Shown here piece by piece: positions 15,336 to 23,476 of a stretch of 28,259 bases of DNA; within the stretch, counting starts at the first letter, position 1, and each line of letters opens with the position of its first letter. The stretch comes from EX4484-2 sp964592095 (GTDB taxonomy: Archaea; Altiarchaeota; Altiarchaeia; IMC4; QMZM01), in NCBI GenBank assembly GCA_964592095.1, contig CAZQER010000012.1, forward strand, positions 1 to 28,259, read 5' to 3'. Under the pieces are notes generated by a model. That model did no database searches, was not told the DNA's origin, and saw only the letters and a list, made by a program, of their open reading frames with translations. A program made the translations under genes and the position numbers.

Positions 15336-16259
15336 ATGGAAATAGCATTTTTGGGAACAAGTTGTGCTGTTCCAACGGAGAAGAGGGGATTGCCAGCAAT
15401 TCTCATTGAATATCTTAATAAATATTATCTCTTTGATTGTGGTGAAGGTACACAAAGACAGATGAGAATTGCAGGAATAAACTTTATGAGGATAGATAAT
15501 ATATTCATAACACATCTGCATGCAGACCACTTTCTTGGTTTAGGTGGTTTGATTCAGAGTATGGATTTTCTTGAAAGGACAAGAATACTCAACATCTATG
15601 GCCCAAAAGGAATGAAGGAGACAATGGAACATATGCTCTCTATGGGAACATTTAAGATGGATTTTTTGAGACTGTCTGTAAATGAAGTAAAACCGGGGTG
15701 GGTTATGGAGGGTGAAAGATTTAAGATTTTTTGCGTTAAAACTGAGCATACATCAAACTCAATGGCATATATATTTGAAGAAAATTCTAAAAGAAAATTT
15801 CTAAAAGAAAAGGCACTATCCATTGGTGTTCCAGAAGGTAGGCTTTTTTCAAGACTCCAGCGTGGTGAATCTATTAACATTAATGGTAAGGAAATCACTC
15901 CGGAAATGGTTCTATCTGACCCAATTCCCGGGAGGAAGATCGTATATACTGGGGATACCAAGGTTTGTAAGGAAGTGGAAAAGGCTGCAAAGAATGCTGA
16001 TATCCTGATCCACGATTCAACATTTGCGGATGAAGAAGAAGAAAAGACGGAAATTATGGGACATTCAACAGCAAGACAGGCTGCAATGGTTGCAAAGAGA
16101 GCGAATGTAAAAAAACTCTATCTTACACATATAAGCCAGCGTTATACAGATTCAAAATTGCTTGAAGCAGAAGCAAGAGAGGTATTTCCTGAGAGTTATG
16201 TGGCTGAGGATTTCATGAGAGTTAAGGTTTTGAAGCACGACATCAATGATATTATATGA
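15336..16259 (+). CDS. rnz: Ribonuclease Z (tRNA 3' endonuclease)
   Basis: The 307-residue metallo-beta-lactamase-fold protein starts MEIAFLGTSCAVPTEKRG, has FDCGEGTQRQ (33-42) and the zinc motif HLHADH (His60, His62, Asp64, His65). KTEHTSNS with the exosite region, VYTGDT and LTHISQRY supply the remaining zinc and catalytic residues. Length and motif set match archaeal/short-form RNase Z, which cuts pre-tRNAs after the discriminator base. This suits an organism whose tRNA-His here lacks an encoded CCA. It lies 5 bases downstream of the membrane-protein gene. Confidence 0.96.
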   Translation: MEIAFLGTSCAVPTEKRGLPAILIEYLNKYYLFDCGEGTQRQMRIAGINFMRIDNIFITHLHADHFLGLGGLIQSMDFLERTRILNIYGPKGMKETMEHMLSMGTFKMDFLRLSVNEVKPGWVMEGERFKIFCVKTEHTSNSMAYIFEENSKRKFLKEKALSIGVPEGRLFSRLQRGESININGKEITPEMVLSDPIPGRKIVYTGDTKVCKEVEKAAKNADILIHDSTFADEEEEKTEIMGHSTARQAAMVAKRANVKKLYLTHISQRYTDSKLLEAEAREVFPESYVAEDFMRVKVLKHDINDII

Positions 16260-16334
16260 AACAATGAGGTATTTTATTTATATTCATGCATTCAAATATA
16301 TAATCTCCTTAAGAAAACTACAATGTCTTGTTCT

Positions 16335-16363
16335 GGGTACAATGGAGAAATCTATTGTATACC
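16335..16363 (+). promoter_or_regulatory. Possible hairpin in the S15 leader
   Basis: TACAAT (16338-16343) pairs with ATTGTA (16354-16359) across a 10-base loop; outer GG (16336-16337) can pair with CC (16362-16363) across a two-base bulge. It lies 27 bases ahead of the S15 start, within a 131-base leader that has TATA-like ATTTATAT at 16276-16283. It could be a regulatory structure, or chance. Confidence 0.3.
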
Positions 16364-16390
16364 AAGAATGAAAAACTGTAAAATTTTAAA

Positions 16391-16840
16391 ATGGCTCGTA
16401 TGCATGCAAGAAAGAGGGGGAGATCTGGGTCAAAAAAGCCAAGTAGAAAAAGAACCGATTGGGTGGGTTATGGTCCAAAAGAGATTGAAGAGCTGATAGT
16501 GAAGCTATCTAAGGAGGACAAAACACCCAGTGAGATAGGGATGATTTTGAGAGACACTTATGGTATTCCAAGCGTAAAAGATGTTACTGGAAAAAAGATA
16601 GGTTATTTCTTAAAGAAAAACAATCTGGCTTATGAAATACCAGAAGACCTACGGAATCTCATCAAAAAGGCTGTGAATTTGAGGAAGCATCTTGAAACAC
16701 ACAAGAAGGATATCCATAATAGAAGGAGTTTGGTATTGATTGAATCAAAGATAAGAAGGCTTGTAAAATACTATAAAAATACAAAAAGGTTATCACAAGA
16801 TTGGAGATATGAACCGGAAAATGTAAGATTGATGATATGA
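16391..16840 (+). CDS. rps15: 30S ribosomal protein S15 (archaeal/eukaryal uS15)
   Basis: The 149 residues start MARMHARKRGRSGSKKPSRK, the archaeal-specific extension, and contain LRDTYGIPSVKDVTGKKI and the S15 core NRRSLVLIESKIRRLVKYYK. This length (about 150) is normal in archaea. It binds 16S rRNA in the small-subunit platform. The start is fixed by the conserved N-terminus. Pcc1-like and S3Ae genes follow 1 and 10 bases after one another, a gene order found in other euryarchaea. Confidence 0.97.
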   Translation: MARMHARKRGRSGSKKPSRKRTDWVGYGPKEIEELIVKLSKEDKTPSEIGMILRDTYGIPSVKDVTGKKIGYFLKKNNLAYEIPEDLRNLIKKAVNLRKHLETHKKDIHNRRSLVLIESKIRRLVKYYKNTKRLSQDWRYEPENVRLMI

Positions 16841-16841
16841 A

Positions 16842-17063
16842 ATGAAATTTAAAGCAATATTGAAAACAGAATCTATGGACTCAATAAGTGTATCAAAGGC
16901 ATTAGAGATTGACAACATAGAGTTAGAAAATATAAGAATCAAAACAATACCATACAAAGGATATATACTCACAACTGTAGAATCAAACAGTCTAAAATCA
17001 GTGCTAAATACATTGGATGACATTATATTCTGCCAAATGGTAGCAGAGGAAGTAATAAAATAG
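16842..17063 (+). CDS. Pcc1-like KEOPS complex subunit
   Basis: The 73-residue alpha/beta protein ends with SNSLKSVLNTLDDIIFCQMV, matching the C-terminal helix signature of Pcc1/CTAG proteins (S-L-R-x-x-x-N-x-x-x-D). The N-terminal SISVSKALEIDN corresponds to the ALKPDN segment. Pcc1 dimerises the KEOPS complex that makes t6A in tRNA. Placement between rps15 and rps3ae is the usual euryarchaeal context. It begins 1 base after the S15 stop. The sequence is short and divergent, so the assignment rests partly on position. Confidence 0.75.
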   Translation: MKFKAILKTESMDSISVSKALEIDNIELENIRIKTIPYKGYILTTVESNSLKSVLNTLDDIIFCQMVAEEVIK

Positions 17064-17073
17064 ATAAAATAAA

Positions 17074-17637
17074 ATGGCACGAAGAAGGAAGATAATATCA
17101 TGGAAACAGAAGCAAATCTTTACAATACTTGCACCAAAGGATTTTGAGTATAAGGAGATAGGTAACTGTGTGGCAAAAGAACCAGAGAATCTGATAGGCA
17201 GAACTGTGGATGTATCCCTTTTTGAGATACTGGGTGATAAGGCAAAACAACATATGAAGATTATATTTGAGATAACTGATGTAAAGGGTGATAAGGCAAA
17301 TACCAGATTCAAGAGATTTGAGATTAATCCGGGATATCTGAGGTCTAAGGTAAAAAAAGGTGCCAGCAAGGTAGATACCACAACTGAATTGAATCTGAAG
17401 GATGATACGAAGATTCGGATGAAGATTACAACAATTGCAAACCAGGATATCTCCACGCCAAAGGAGAAAGACATAAGATCCAAGATTTTTAAGATAATAG
17501 AATCATACAGAGATTTAAAACTGGATGAGTTTGTACAACAGGTAATAGCCAGTAAGGTTGGCAGTAACATATATAAGGAAGTAAAGAAGATAAGTCCAAT
17601 AAAAAGGGTTGAGGTTGAGGAGATAAAGGTAATCTGA
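17074..17637 (+). CDS. rps3ae: 30S ribosomal protein S3Ae (eS1)
   Basis: The 187 residues start MARRRKIISWKQKQIFTILA and include IGNCVAKEPENLIGRTVDVS, RFKRFEINPGYLRSKVKKG and a C-terminal helix with VQQVIASKVGSNIYKEVKKI. These are characteristic of archaeal S3Ae, a small-subunit platform protein. Length is slightly below the typical 190-205. It is the last gene of the S15 - Pcc1-like - S3Ae transcript and is followed by a 281-base space before the MoxR operon (from TTG 17919), in which a small minus-strand gene lies. Confidence 0.96.
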   Translation: MARRRKIISWKQKQIFTILAPKDFEYKEIGNCVAKEPENLIGRTVDVSLFEILGDKAKQHMKIIFEITDVKGDKANTRFKRFEINPGYLRSKVKKGASKVDTTTELNLKDDTKIRMKITTIANQDISTPKEKDIRSKIFKIIESYRDLKLDEFVQQVIASKVGSNIYKEVKKISPIKRVEVEEIKVI

Positions 17638-17644
17638 TTTGATA

Positions 17645-17806
17645 TTATCTATTCTTTGTGATGTGATAAAATAGTGCATTGGGTGTCTTTTTCATATAAT
17701 TAAATTCCTCTTCATTCACTCGAAGTTCATTATCACCTGATTTAAAAATATACTCCCTTTTTTCAGGATTATAGTATATGTTGATTATCATGTTATATAA
17801 TTCCAT
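17645..17806 (-). CDS. Small 53-residue protein, unknown
   Basis: The ATG at 17806 opens a frame of 53 codons ending TAA (17645-17647). The product, starting MELYNMIINIYYNPEKREYI, then FKSGDNELRVNEEEFNYMKK, is soluble, charged and has amphipathic patterning unlike random AT-rich translation. It fills most of an otherwise empty gap. TTTATAT on the minus strand lies only about 8 to 15 bases ahead of this ATG, so Met6 (17791) may be the true leaderless start. There is no homology I can name. It converges with rps3ae, 7 bases from its stop. Confidence 0.5.
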   Translation of the reverse strand: MELYNMIINIYYNPEKREYIFKSGDNELRVNEEEFNYMKKTPNALFYHITKNR

Positions 17807-17960
17807 TTTGAGATATAAATATGTTAAGATGTTATTTCAGAGAATGGGAATTTTTATAATTACATTCATCTATATTATTATCCTTCTTCCATTTAAGTGA
17901 TATTTTATATTTTACATCTTGCCTGTTTCCATTGAATTATTGAATTTATTTAATGAGAAG

Positions 17961-18947
17961 ATGGATGATGATATCAAAAATTTGAATTTACATGCGCAGG
18001 CATATTCTGAGAAATTAGATACGGTATTGAATGAAATAAAAAGGGTCATTGTTGGTCAGGAGGATATATTAAAAAAATTGATTATCTCTCTTATTGCTGA
18101 TGGACATATCCTTTTGGAAGGTGTTCCGGGTCTGGCAAAAACCCTCATGATTAAAACCTTGTCTGATACAATCAATTCAACATTCTGTAGAATCCAATTT
18201 ACACCAGATTTATTACCTGCCGATATAATTGGTACCAAGATATATGACCATAAAAAAGGTAAATTTTATACTCAAAAAGGACCGATATTTCATAATCTTA
18301 TTCTTGCAGATGAGATAAACAGGGCCTCACCAAAGGTTCAATCTGCATTATTGGAGGCAATGCAGGAAAGACAGGTCAGTATCCATGGAAATACATTCAG
18401 ATTATCTAAACCGTTTTTGGTTCTTGCAACACAAAATCCAATAGAAACAGAAGGTACATACAAATTGCCAGAGGCACAGGTAGATAGATTTACATTCAAA
18501 TTATTAATTGATTATCCAAAAAAGGATGAGGAAAGAATTATTATTAAGAGAAACACACATGGTAATGAAATAAAGATAAACAATATTCTGAATTCCAATG
18601 AAATTGTTGAAATACAGAGTTTTAATAAAAAGATATATGCTGATGAAAAGATTGAGGAATATGTTACGGATATAGTAGATGCAACAAGGCATCCAGAAGA
18701 TTATGGTTTAAATATAGATGATATGATTGAATATGGAGCATCTCCGAGAGCATCTATATGGCTCATTCTTACAGGAAAGGCACATGCATTGCTAAATGGT
18801 AGAGGATATGTTATTCCAGAGGACATTAAAGCAGTTACACATGATGTTTTAAGACATAGAATTATTTTGACCTATGAGGCTGAAGCAGAAGGAATAACAA
18901 GTGATAAGATTATTGATAAGATTATTGATAAGATTAGATCACCATAA
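17961..18947 (+). CDS. moxR: MoxR-family AAA+ ATPase
   Basis: From ATG 17961 the protein is 328 residues. It has VIVGQEDI, Walker A GVPGLAKT (54-61), the pre-sensor loop FTPDLLPADIIGT, Walker B LADEINRASPKVQSALLEAM, sensor 1 ATQNPIETEGTYKLPEAQ, and the C-terminal helical lid with GASPRASIWL. These define MoxR. MoxR ATPases act as chaperones activating VWA-protein complexes. An in-frame TTG at 17919 would add 14 residues; the ATG is preferred because TATA-like TTATATTTTA at 17904-17913 would place initiation between the two. It is the first gene of a five-gene operon reaching 23239. Confidence 0.93.
   Translation: MDDDIKNLNLHAQAYSEKLDTVLNEIKRVIVGQEDILKKLIISLIADGHILLEGVPGLAKTLMIKTLSDTINSTFCRIQFTPDLLPADIIGTKIYDHKKGKFYTQKGPIFHNLILADEINRASPKVQSALLEAMQERQVSIHGNTFRLSKPFLVLATQNPIETEGTYKLPEAQVDRFTFKLLIDYPKKDEERIIIKRNTHGNEIKINNILNSNEIVEIQSFNKKIYADEKIEEYVTDIVDATRHPEDYGLNIDDMIEYGASPRASIWLILTGKAHALLNGRGYVIPEDIKAVTHDVLRHRIILTYEAEAEGITSDKIIDKIIDKIRSP
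18903..18936 (+). repeat. 12-base tandem repeat at the moxR 3' end
   Basis: GATAAGATTATT occurs twice and a third time truncated, encoding DKIIDKIIDKI near the C-terminus. It is probably a slippage expansion extending the last helix. Confidence 0.75.
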
Positions 18948-18983
18948 TGATATGATATAGTGGTATTAGTGATATAGTATAAA

Positions 18984-19787
18984 ATGAACAGGTATAACAA
19001 ATTATATATATGGATAAGCATTACCGTTTTGTTTATAATTGGTTTTTATAATCTCTACGGCAATTACACACTACAGCGGGATATTATTAGTATTAGAAAC
19101 AGCATAAAGAGATTACATCAATATAATAAAATAAATAATATAACAATAAATCAATGGAAATATAATCCATTTATAGAGAGGAGAATTCCAATAGTTGCTG
19201 TATCAAGTGATGGTGAGGGTGTTGTAGGAAGTTTAACGGTTAAACTTATGCCAGGGAATAATAATGTTCTCATCAATACAAACCCATTCTTGGAAACTGA
19301 TATACAATACTCAGCTAATAAAGCCGTTGCTGTTGCTAAATTAAAATCAAATTACAACTTTAATAAGGATTTTATATTGGATTTTAAGGCTGGAAATGCG
19401 CAACTTATAGGTGGGGAAAGTGCAGGAGCAGCAATTACAATTGCTACTATTGCAGCGCTACAAAATAAGCATCTTAAGAATGACTCTGTAATTACTGGAA
19501 CTATCAATATGGATGGAACAATTGGGAGGGTTGGTGGTATTTTAGAAAAGGCAAAGGCAGTAGCAGATTCGGGCTATAAATACTTTCTTGTGCCAAAGGG
19601 ACAGTCAAGGATTACATATTATGAAAAGGTAGTAACAAAGGAGCCAATAGGGTTTGGTCTTGAGATATTGAATACGAGATATATACCAAAGACTATAGAT
19701 TTGAAAGAGGTTGCAAAAAATGAATGGGGGCTGAATGTTGTGGAGGTTTCATCAATAGATGAGGCACTAAAATATTTTATTGAGTAA
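18984..19787 (+). CDS. Membrane-anchored Lon-type (S16) serine protease without ATPase domain
   Basis: The 267-residue protein has an N-terminal helix (8-26) followed by an S16 domain. Catalytic Ser146 lies in GGESAGAAITIA, and Lys189 in GRVGGILEKAKAV; the 43-residue gap equals that between the Lon catalytic Ser and Lys. ITGTINMDGTIGRVGGI is the classic Lon segment. There is no AAA+ domain. Unless MoxR next door supplies unfolding, it would act on exposed or unfolded substrates. The hydrophobic helix near a short N-terminus (MNRYNK) predicts the catalytic domain outside the membrane. It lies 36 bases after moxR and its stop falls just before the DUF58 start. Confidence 0.9.
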   Translation: MNRYNKLYIWISITVLFIIGFYNLYGNYTLQRDIISIRNSIKRLHQYNKINNITINQWKYNPFIERRIPIVAVSSDGEGVVGSLTVKLMPGNNNVLINTNPFLETDIQYSANKAVAVAKLKSNYNFNKDFILDFKAGNAQLIGGESAGAAITIATIAALQNKHLKNDSVITGTINMDGTIGRVGGILEKAKAVADSGYKYFLVPKGQSRITYYEKVVTKEPIGFGLEILNTRYIPKTIDLKEVAKNEWGLNVVEVSSIDEALKYFIE

Positions 19788-19791
19788 TAAA

Positions 19792-20673
19792 ATGCCAAGG
19801 GTTAAGGAGATTCTCAAAAAGGTAAAGAAGCTTGAAATCAAAACCAATAATGTTGTTGAAGGCTTGATAGCGGGGAATTATCGTTCAGTTTTTAAGGGCA
19901 GAGGAATAGAATTCTCTGAGGTCAGGGAGTATATTCCGGGAGATGATATAAGAACAATAGACTGGAATGTTACTGCGAGATTTAATTCACCCTTTGTGAA
20001 GGAGTTTATTGAGGAAAGAGATTTGAATATTTATATTGTCTTTGATGTTTCAGCAAGTAATGATTTTGGTTATGAAAAAAGTAAGAAAGAACTTGGGTAT
20101 GAGATTGCGGCATCTATAATGTTTGCAGCATTGAGGAATAATGATAATGTTGGCTTGTGTTTATTTACTGATTGTGTTGAAAGATTTATTCAACCTAAAA
20201 AAGGGAGGAGACATATTCTAAGACTATTGAGAGAACTCATCTATTACAAAGCAAAAAGTAGGAAGACAGATATCAGTAGTTCGTTGATGTATATAGGCAG
20301 GATAATAAAAAAGAGGAGTATATTATTTATTATATCAGATTACTTTTCTGAGGATTTTGAGAAGCCACTTAAATTTCTTAAAAACAGGCATGATATAATA
20401 CTTGTAAAGATATCGGATATAAGGGAGGAGGAAATCCCAGATATCGGATATGTATTTCTTGAAGATGAGGAGACTGGAGAACAAATAATCATCAATACAT
20501 CAGATGTAAACTTTATCAATCTGTATAAAAAACGATTCAATGAAAGAACCAACAGATTAATAAAGAGAATGAAAAGATTGAAGATTGATTTGATTCATGT
20601 ATATACCTCTGAACCGTATTACATCCCGTTGAGGAGATTTTTTGAATTAAGACAAAAAAGGATTGTGAGATAA
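19792..20673 (+). CDS. DUF58 family protein
   Basis: From ATG 19792 the protein is 293 residues; an in-frame TTG at 19780 would overlap the protease gene. The DUF58 signature FSEVREYIPGDDIRTIDWN is at about 41-59, followed by a VWA-like core with IYIVFDVSASNDFG, where the MIDAS-type DxSxS is preserved as DVSAS. DUF58 proteins pair with MoxR and VWA proteins in almost all sequenced lineages; they are believed to take part in maturation of envelope or metal-dependent complexes. Position between S16 protease and BatA-like genes, 1 base from the latter, supports co-transcription. Confidence 0.93.
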   Translation: MPRVKEILKKVKKLEIKTNNVVEGLIAGNYRSVFKGRGIEFSEVREYIPGDDIRTIDWNVTARFNSPFVKEFIEERDLNIYIVFDVSASNDFGYEKSKKELGYEIAASIMFAALRNNDNVGLCLFTDCVERFIQPKKGRRHILRLLRELIYYKAKSRKTDISSSLMYIGRIIKKRSILFIISDYFSEDFEKPLKFLKNRHDIILVKISDIREEEIPDIGYVFLEDEETGEQIIINTSDVNFINLYKKRFNERTNRLIKRMKRLKIDLIHVYTSEPYYIPLRRFFELRQKRIVR

Positions 20674-20674
20674 A

Positions 20675-21625
20675 ATGATGTTAAGTTTTGGTGAGCCAAC
20701 GAGATTGGTACTTTTGCTGGTTATTCCAGTAATAATATACCTTTATAAAAAATATCAAAAGGGTAAGAAAAGGGCCTTATTAAAATTTAGTTCGGTAGGA
20801 ATAATGAAGGAATCTGTACCCAAAAGAATAAATATTAGACTTCACATACCTTTTATCATTCTGTTGATTTCTATCGCATCTATTATTACAGGACTTGCTG
20901 ACCCAAGAATTCCTTTAAAAACTGCGAAGGAGGGGGTAAATGTCGTTTTGGTTATAGATGACTCTGGAAGCATGGCGGCAACAGATTATAAACCAACGAG
21001 GCTGGAGGCCGCTAAAAATGCTGCTGAAATTTTAATAAAAAGCTTGAAACCAAAGGATAATGTAGGTATTGTTATCTTTGAATCTGGAGCGACAACGGCA
21101 TCATATCTGACGCCCTTTAAGGATAAAGCAATTGAGAAATTAAGAGCAATCCAGCAGAGAGAGGGCAGAACTGCAATAGGTGATGGGTTAAGTTTGGCAA
21201 TTGATATGGCAACATCAATACCGAACAAAAAGAAGGTTGTGATATTATTGAGTGATGGTGTAAATAATGCAGGTGTGGTAAGTATAGATGAGGCAATTCA
21301 GTTTGCAAAAGCAAACAAGATACAGGTTTATACGGTAGGTATGGGTTCTGAAAAACCAATAGTTTTGGGTTATGATTTGTTTGGGAATCCTCAATATGCA
21401 GAACTTGATGAACAAACATTAAAGAATATCGCAAGTGAAACTGGTGGAAGATATTATAAATCCGTAAATAAAGGAACATTGGATGAAATTTATAAAAACA
21501 TAGGTGAAAATATAGAAAGGGAGTGGGAAAATACAAGTATAAAGGATTTATTTTTTTTGATTGCACTCATTTTATTGTTAATTAATATTTACATAATCTA
21601 CGGGAAATATAGGATTATAATATAG
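20675..21625 (+). CDS. batA: BatA-like VWA-domain membrane protein
   Basis: The 316-residue protein has two N-terminal helices (about 9-24 and 57-74) with a BatA-type LLLVIPVIIYLYKKYQKGKK, then a VWA domain with the MIDAS Asp95-Asp96-Ser97-Gly98-Ser99, Thr in GRTAIGDGLS, and LLSDGVNNAG. A final helix at about 291-310 anchors the C-terminus. The metal-binding VWA domain would lie on the outer side. This is the usual MoxR client in Bat operons. Met1 and Met2 are both plausible starts. It begins 1 base after DUF58 and ends 6 bases before the BatD-like gene. Confidence 0.92.
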   Translation: MMLSFGEPTRLVLLLVIPVIIYLYKKYQKGKKRALLKFSSVGIMKESVPKRINIRLHIPFIILLISIASIITGLADPRIPLKTAKEGVNVVLVIDDSGSMAATDYKPTRLEAAKNAAEILIKSLKPKDNVGIVIFESGATTASYLTPFKDKAIEKLRAIQQREGRTAIGDGLSLAIDMATSIPNKKKVVILLSDGVNNAGVVSIDEAIQFAKANKIQVYTVGMGSEKPIVLGYDLFGNPQYAELDEQTLKNIASETGGRYYKSVNKGTLDEIYKNIGENIEREWENTSIKDLFFLIALILLLINIYIIYGKYRIII

Positions 21626-21631
21626 GATAAA

Positions 21632-23239
21632 ATGAGGAGTATGATCATTTTTATGATAATTATAGCAACTATATTAATTCAAAATACGGGTTATGTTTAT
21701 GCGGTAAATACATTAAAGGTAGAAAAGTTTATTGAAAATAGTGATATAAGGGTTGGAGATAATGTTACGGTCCTATTAAAATTCAAAAATCCATTTGGAC
21801 GGGAGATACCTGTAAGGATAGTTGACAAAAACATTTTTGGAAATAATGGATTAAATATAGAATGCCTTGATTACACCATATCAAGTAAAGAGGAAACAAT
21901 TATTGCATACGAACCAATAAGGCCATTTAAGTCTGGTAATTATACACTAAGTTCTGCGGAGGTAACCTATTTAAATCCAGAAACTGGAAGGGAGGAAACG
22001 GTAAAATCAAATACACTGATGGTGTCTGTTAAGGATTCAAAGTCAAATATCTTGCAAGGACAAATGCAGGGAATAACCACAATTTATAGATGTTATGGTA
22101 TAAATATGCAATCAACATCATATTCATCCTATGGTGGTTCTCTTAATGTTCAAATCGGCAGTTCAGGTATACATCAGCAAATACAACAACAATTCAATCA
22201 AATATTCAACAGACAATTCAATCGGCAACAGCCTCCTGAGAACAGGGTTCAGAACAATCAACTTAATCAGAACACTAAGGCTCTAAAGAGACAAATAGAA
22301 AAGCAACTTAAACAACAAAAACAGATCGAACGGGAATTTAGAGAAAATATTATAAAAAATAAAGAATTCCAGAAATGGCATAGAAGGTTATCAGATTTGG
22401 GGTATAATTTAACAGACATCTCTTTAAATCCTGTAACAAATAATACCGGTAGTTTTGAGTTTTATTATCAAAAATTAAATGGCAAAAATGCCTCTTTAAA
22501 GGGTGAAATAAAGAATGGAACAATAAAGAACATGATTGGTTTCACATCTGAGGACAAACAAAAAATTTTACACTTGCTGAAAGAGAATAAAGAATTCCGG
22601 AAATACGATAGCAAATTAATAAATGAAGGATTTAATCAGACAGATATAGAATTTAATCAAGTATCCCAAAATAATACAAAAATAGTTGTTTCCTATGAGA
22701 ATAATGCAGGTGAGAAAAGAAGGATTTTTGCCCATTATATAAATGGAACAATACAGAATGTTTCCTTGGAAAATAACCACGGAGAGGATAAATATAAATC
22801 AAATCTTTTGTGGTTATTGTTAATGGTCCTTACGGTTATTATAGTTGCAATTCTGTGGATTTACTATAAAAAATATATGAAAAAATCAAAGGGTATTCTA
22901 AATGATGAGATGACGGAGATCAAAAAACCGTTTGATTACATAAAAGAGGCAAAGGAAATGATAAATAAGGCAGAAGAATTATTTAAAAATAAGAGGGAAA
23001 AGGATGCGTATGAGAAGGTTTCACAGGCCATTAGGTTTTATTTCTCTCATGCTCTTGGAATAAAAAGAGAGTTAATGAATAGTGAGTTAATGGAAATCTT
23101 GAAAAGAGAAAAAATAGAAAAATATAATGATGTTCAGAAATGTCTCAATCTATGTAGTTTGGTGGAGTTTGCTAAATATAAACCGAATAGAAATGATTTT
23201 TATGAGATAATAAAACTTACAAGAAGCATAATATTGTAG
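21632..23239 (+). CDS. BatD-like exported protein with duplicated domain, Q-rich linker and cytosolic tail
   Basis: The 535-residue protein has a signal peptide (5-24), then a beta-sandwich (27-135) with IRVGDNVTVLLKFKN typical of BatD-like/NEW3 domains. A Gln/Asn-rich linker follows (about 181-235, with QQIQQQFNQIFNRQFNRQQ). Two related segments follow at about 243-301 and 319-378, each reading NKEFxKxxxxLxxxGxNxTDI ... NGTIxN, a PepSY-like pattern. Then come a membrane helix (392-412) and a helical cytosolic domain (435-535). It is the last gene of the MoxR operon. The N-terminal domain and position suggest it completes a Bat-type complex with the VWA protein. Specific function unproven. 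Confidence 0.8.
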   Translation: MRSMIIFMIIIATILIQNTGYVYAVNTLKVEKFIENSDIRVGDNVTVLLKFKNPFGREIPVRIVDKNIFGNNGLNIECLDYTISSKEETIIAYEPIRPFKSGNYTLSSAEVTYLNPETGREETVKSNTLMVSVKDSKSNILQGQMQGITTIYRCYGINMQSTSYSSYGGSLNVQIGSSGIHQQIQQQFNQIFNRQFNRQQPPENRVQNNQLNQNTKALKRQIEKQLKQQKQIEREFRENIIKNKEFQKWHRRLSDLGYNLTDISLNPVTNNTGSFEFYYQKLNGKNASLKGEIKNGTIKNMIGFTSEDKQKILHLLKENKEFRKYDSKLINEGFNQTDIEFNQVSQNNTKIVVSYENNAGEKRRIFAHYINGTIQNVSLENNHGEDKYKSNLLWLLLMVLTVIIVAILWIYYKKYMKKSKGILNDEMTEIKKPFDYIKEAKEMINKAEELFKNKREKDAYEKVSQAIRFYFSHALGIKRELMNSELMEILKREKIEKYNDVQKCLNLCSLVEFAKYKPNRNDFYEIIKLTRSIIL

Positions 23240-23282
23240 AGATAAGATAAGAATGTAGGAAAGTAAAAGAAGGGATATAGAG

Positions 23283-23357
23283 GGCCGGGACCGAGATTTG
23301 AACTCGGGTCTCGGGCTCCACAGGCCTACAGGATAACCAGACTACCCCACCCCGGCC
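23283..23357 (-). tRNA. tRNA-His (GTG)
   Basis: Read on the minus strand, the molecule has an encoded G-1 pairing with C73, the hallmark of tRNA-His. The acceptor GCCGGGG pairs with TCCCGGC, with a terminal G7-U66 wobble. The anticodon loop is CTGTGGA, with anticodon GTG. The T-arm CCGAG/CTCGG flanks TTCAAAT. The anticodon stem has an A28-C42 mismatch and a T27-G43 wobble, and the D-stem is short. CCA is not encoded; RNase Z and a CCA-adding enzyme would complete the 3' end. Confidence 0.93.
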
Positions 23358-23390
23358 ATATAACATAATAACGGATCAATAATAATTAAA

Positions 23391-23400
23391 TAATATATAA
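23391..23400 (-). promoter_or_regulatory. Putative TATA box for tRNA-His
   Basis: On the minus strand TTATATATTA lies about 34 bases ahead of G-1, which puts initiation a few bases upstream of the mature 5' end, the normal layout for an archaeal tRNA gene. Confidence 0.5.
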
Positions 23401-23447
23401 CATCTTGGAGTGCAGTCTTAAAAATTCATATAAAAAATCTACGAACC

Positions 23448-23455
23448 TTTATATA
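23448..23455 (+). promoter_or_regulatory. Putative BRE/TATA for galT
   Basis: CGAACC (23442-23447) then TTTATATA ends 21 bases before the ATG at 23477, so the transcript would be leaderless or nearly so. Confidence 0.6.
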
Positions 23456-23476
23456 CATATAAACAAATAATCAAAT

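Noticed and set aside
17004..17570. Minus-strand frame of 188 codons opposite rps3ae
   Set aside because: S3Ae is certain on the plus strand; the antisense frame is Phe/Ser-rich shadow.
21117..21566. Minus-strand frame of 149 codons
   Set aside because: It is the antisense of the BatA-like VWA gene and has a composition dominated by His, Leu, Tyr and Ser.
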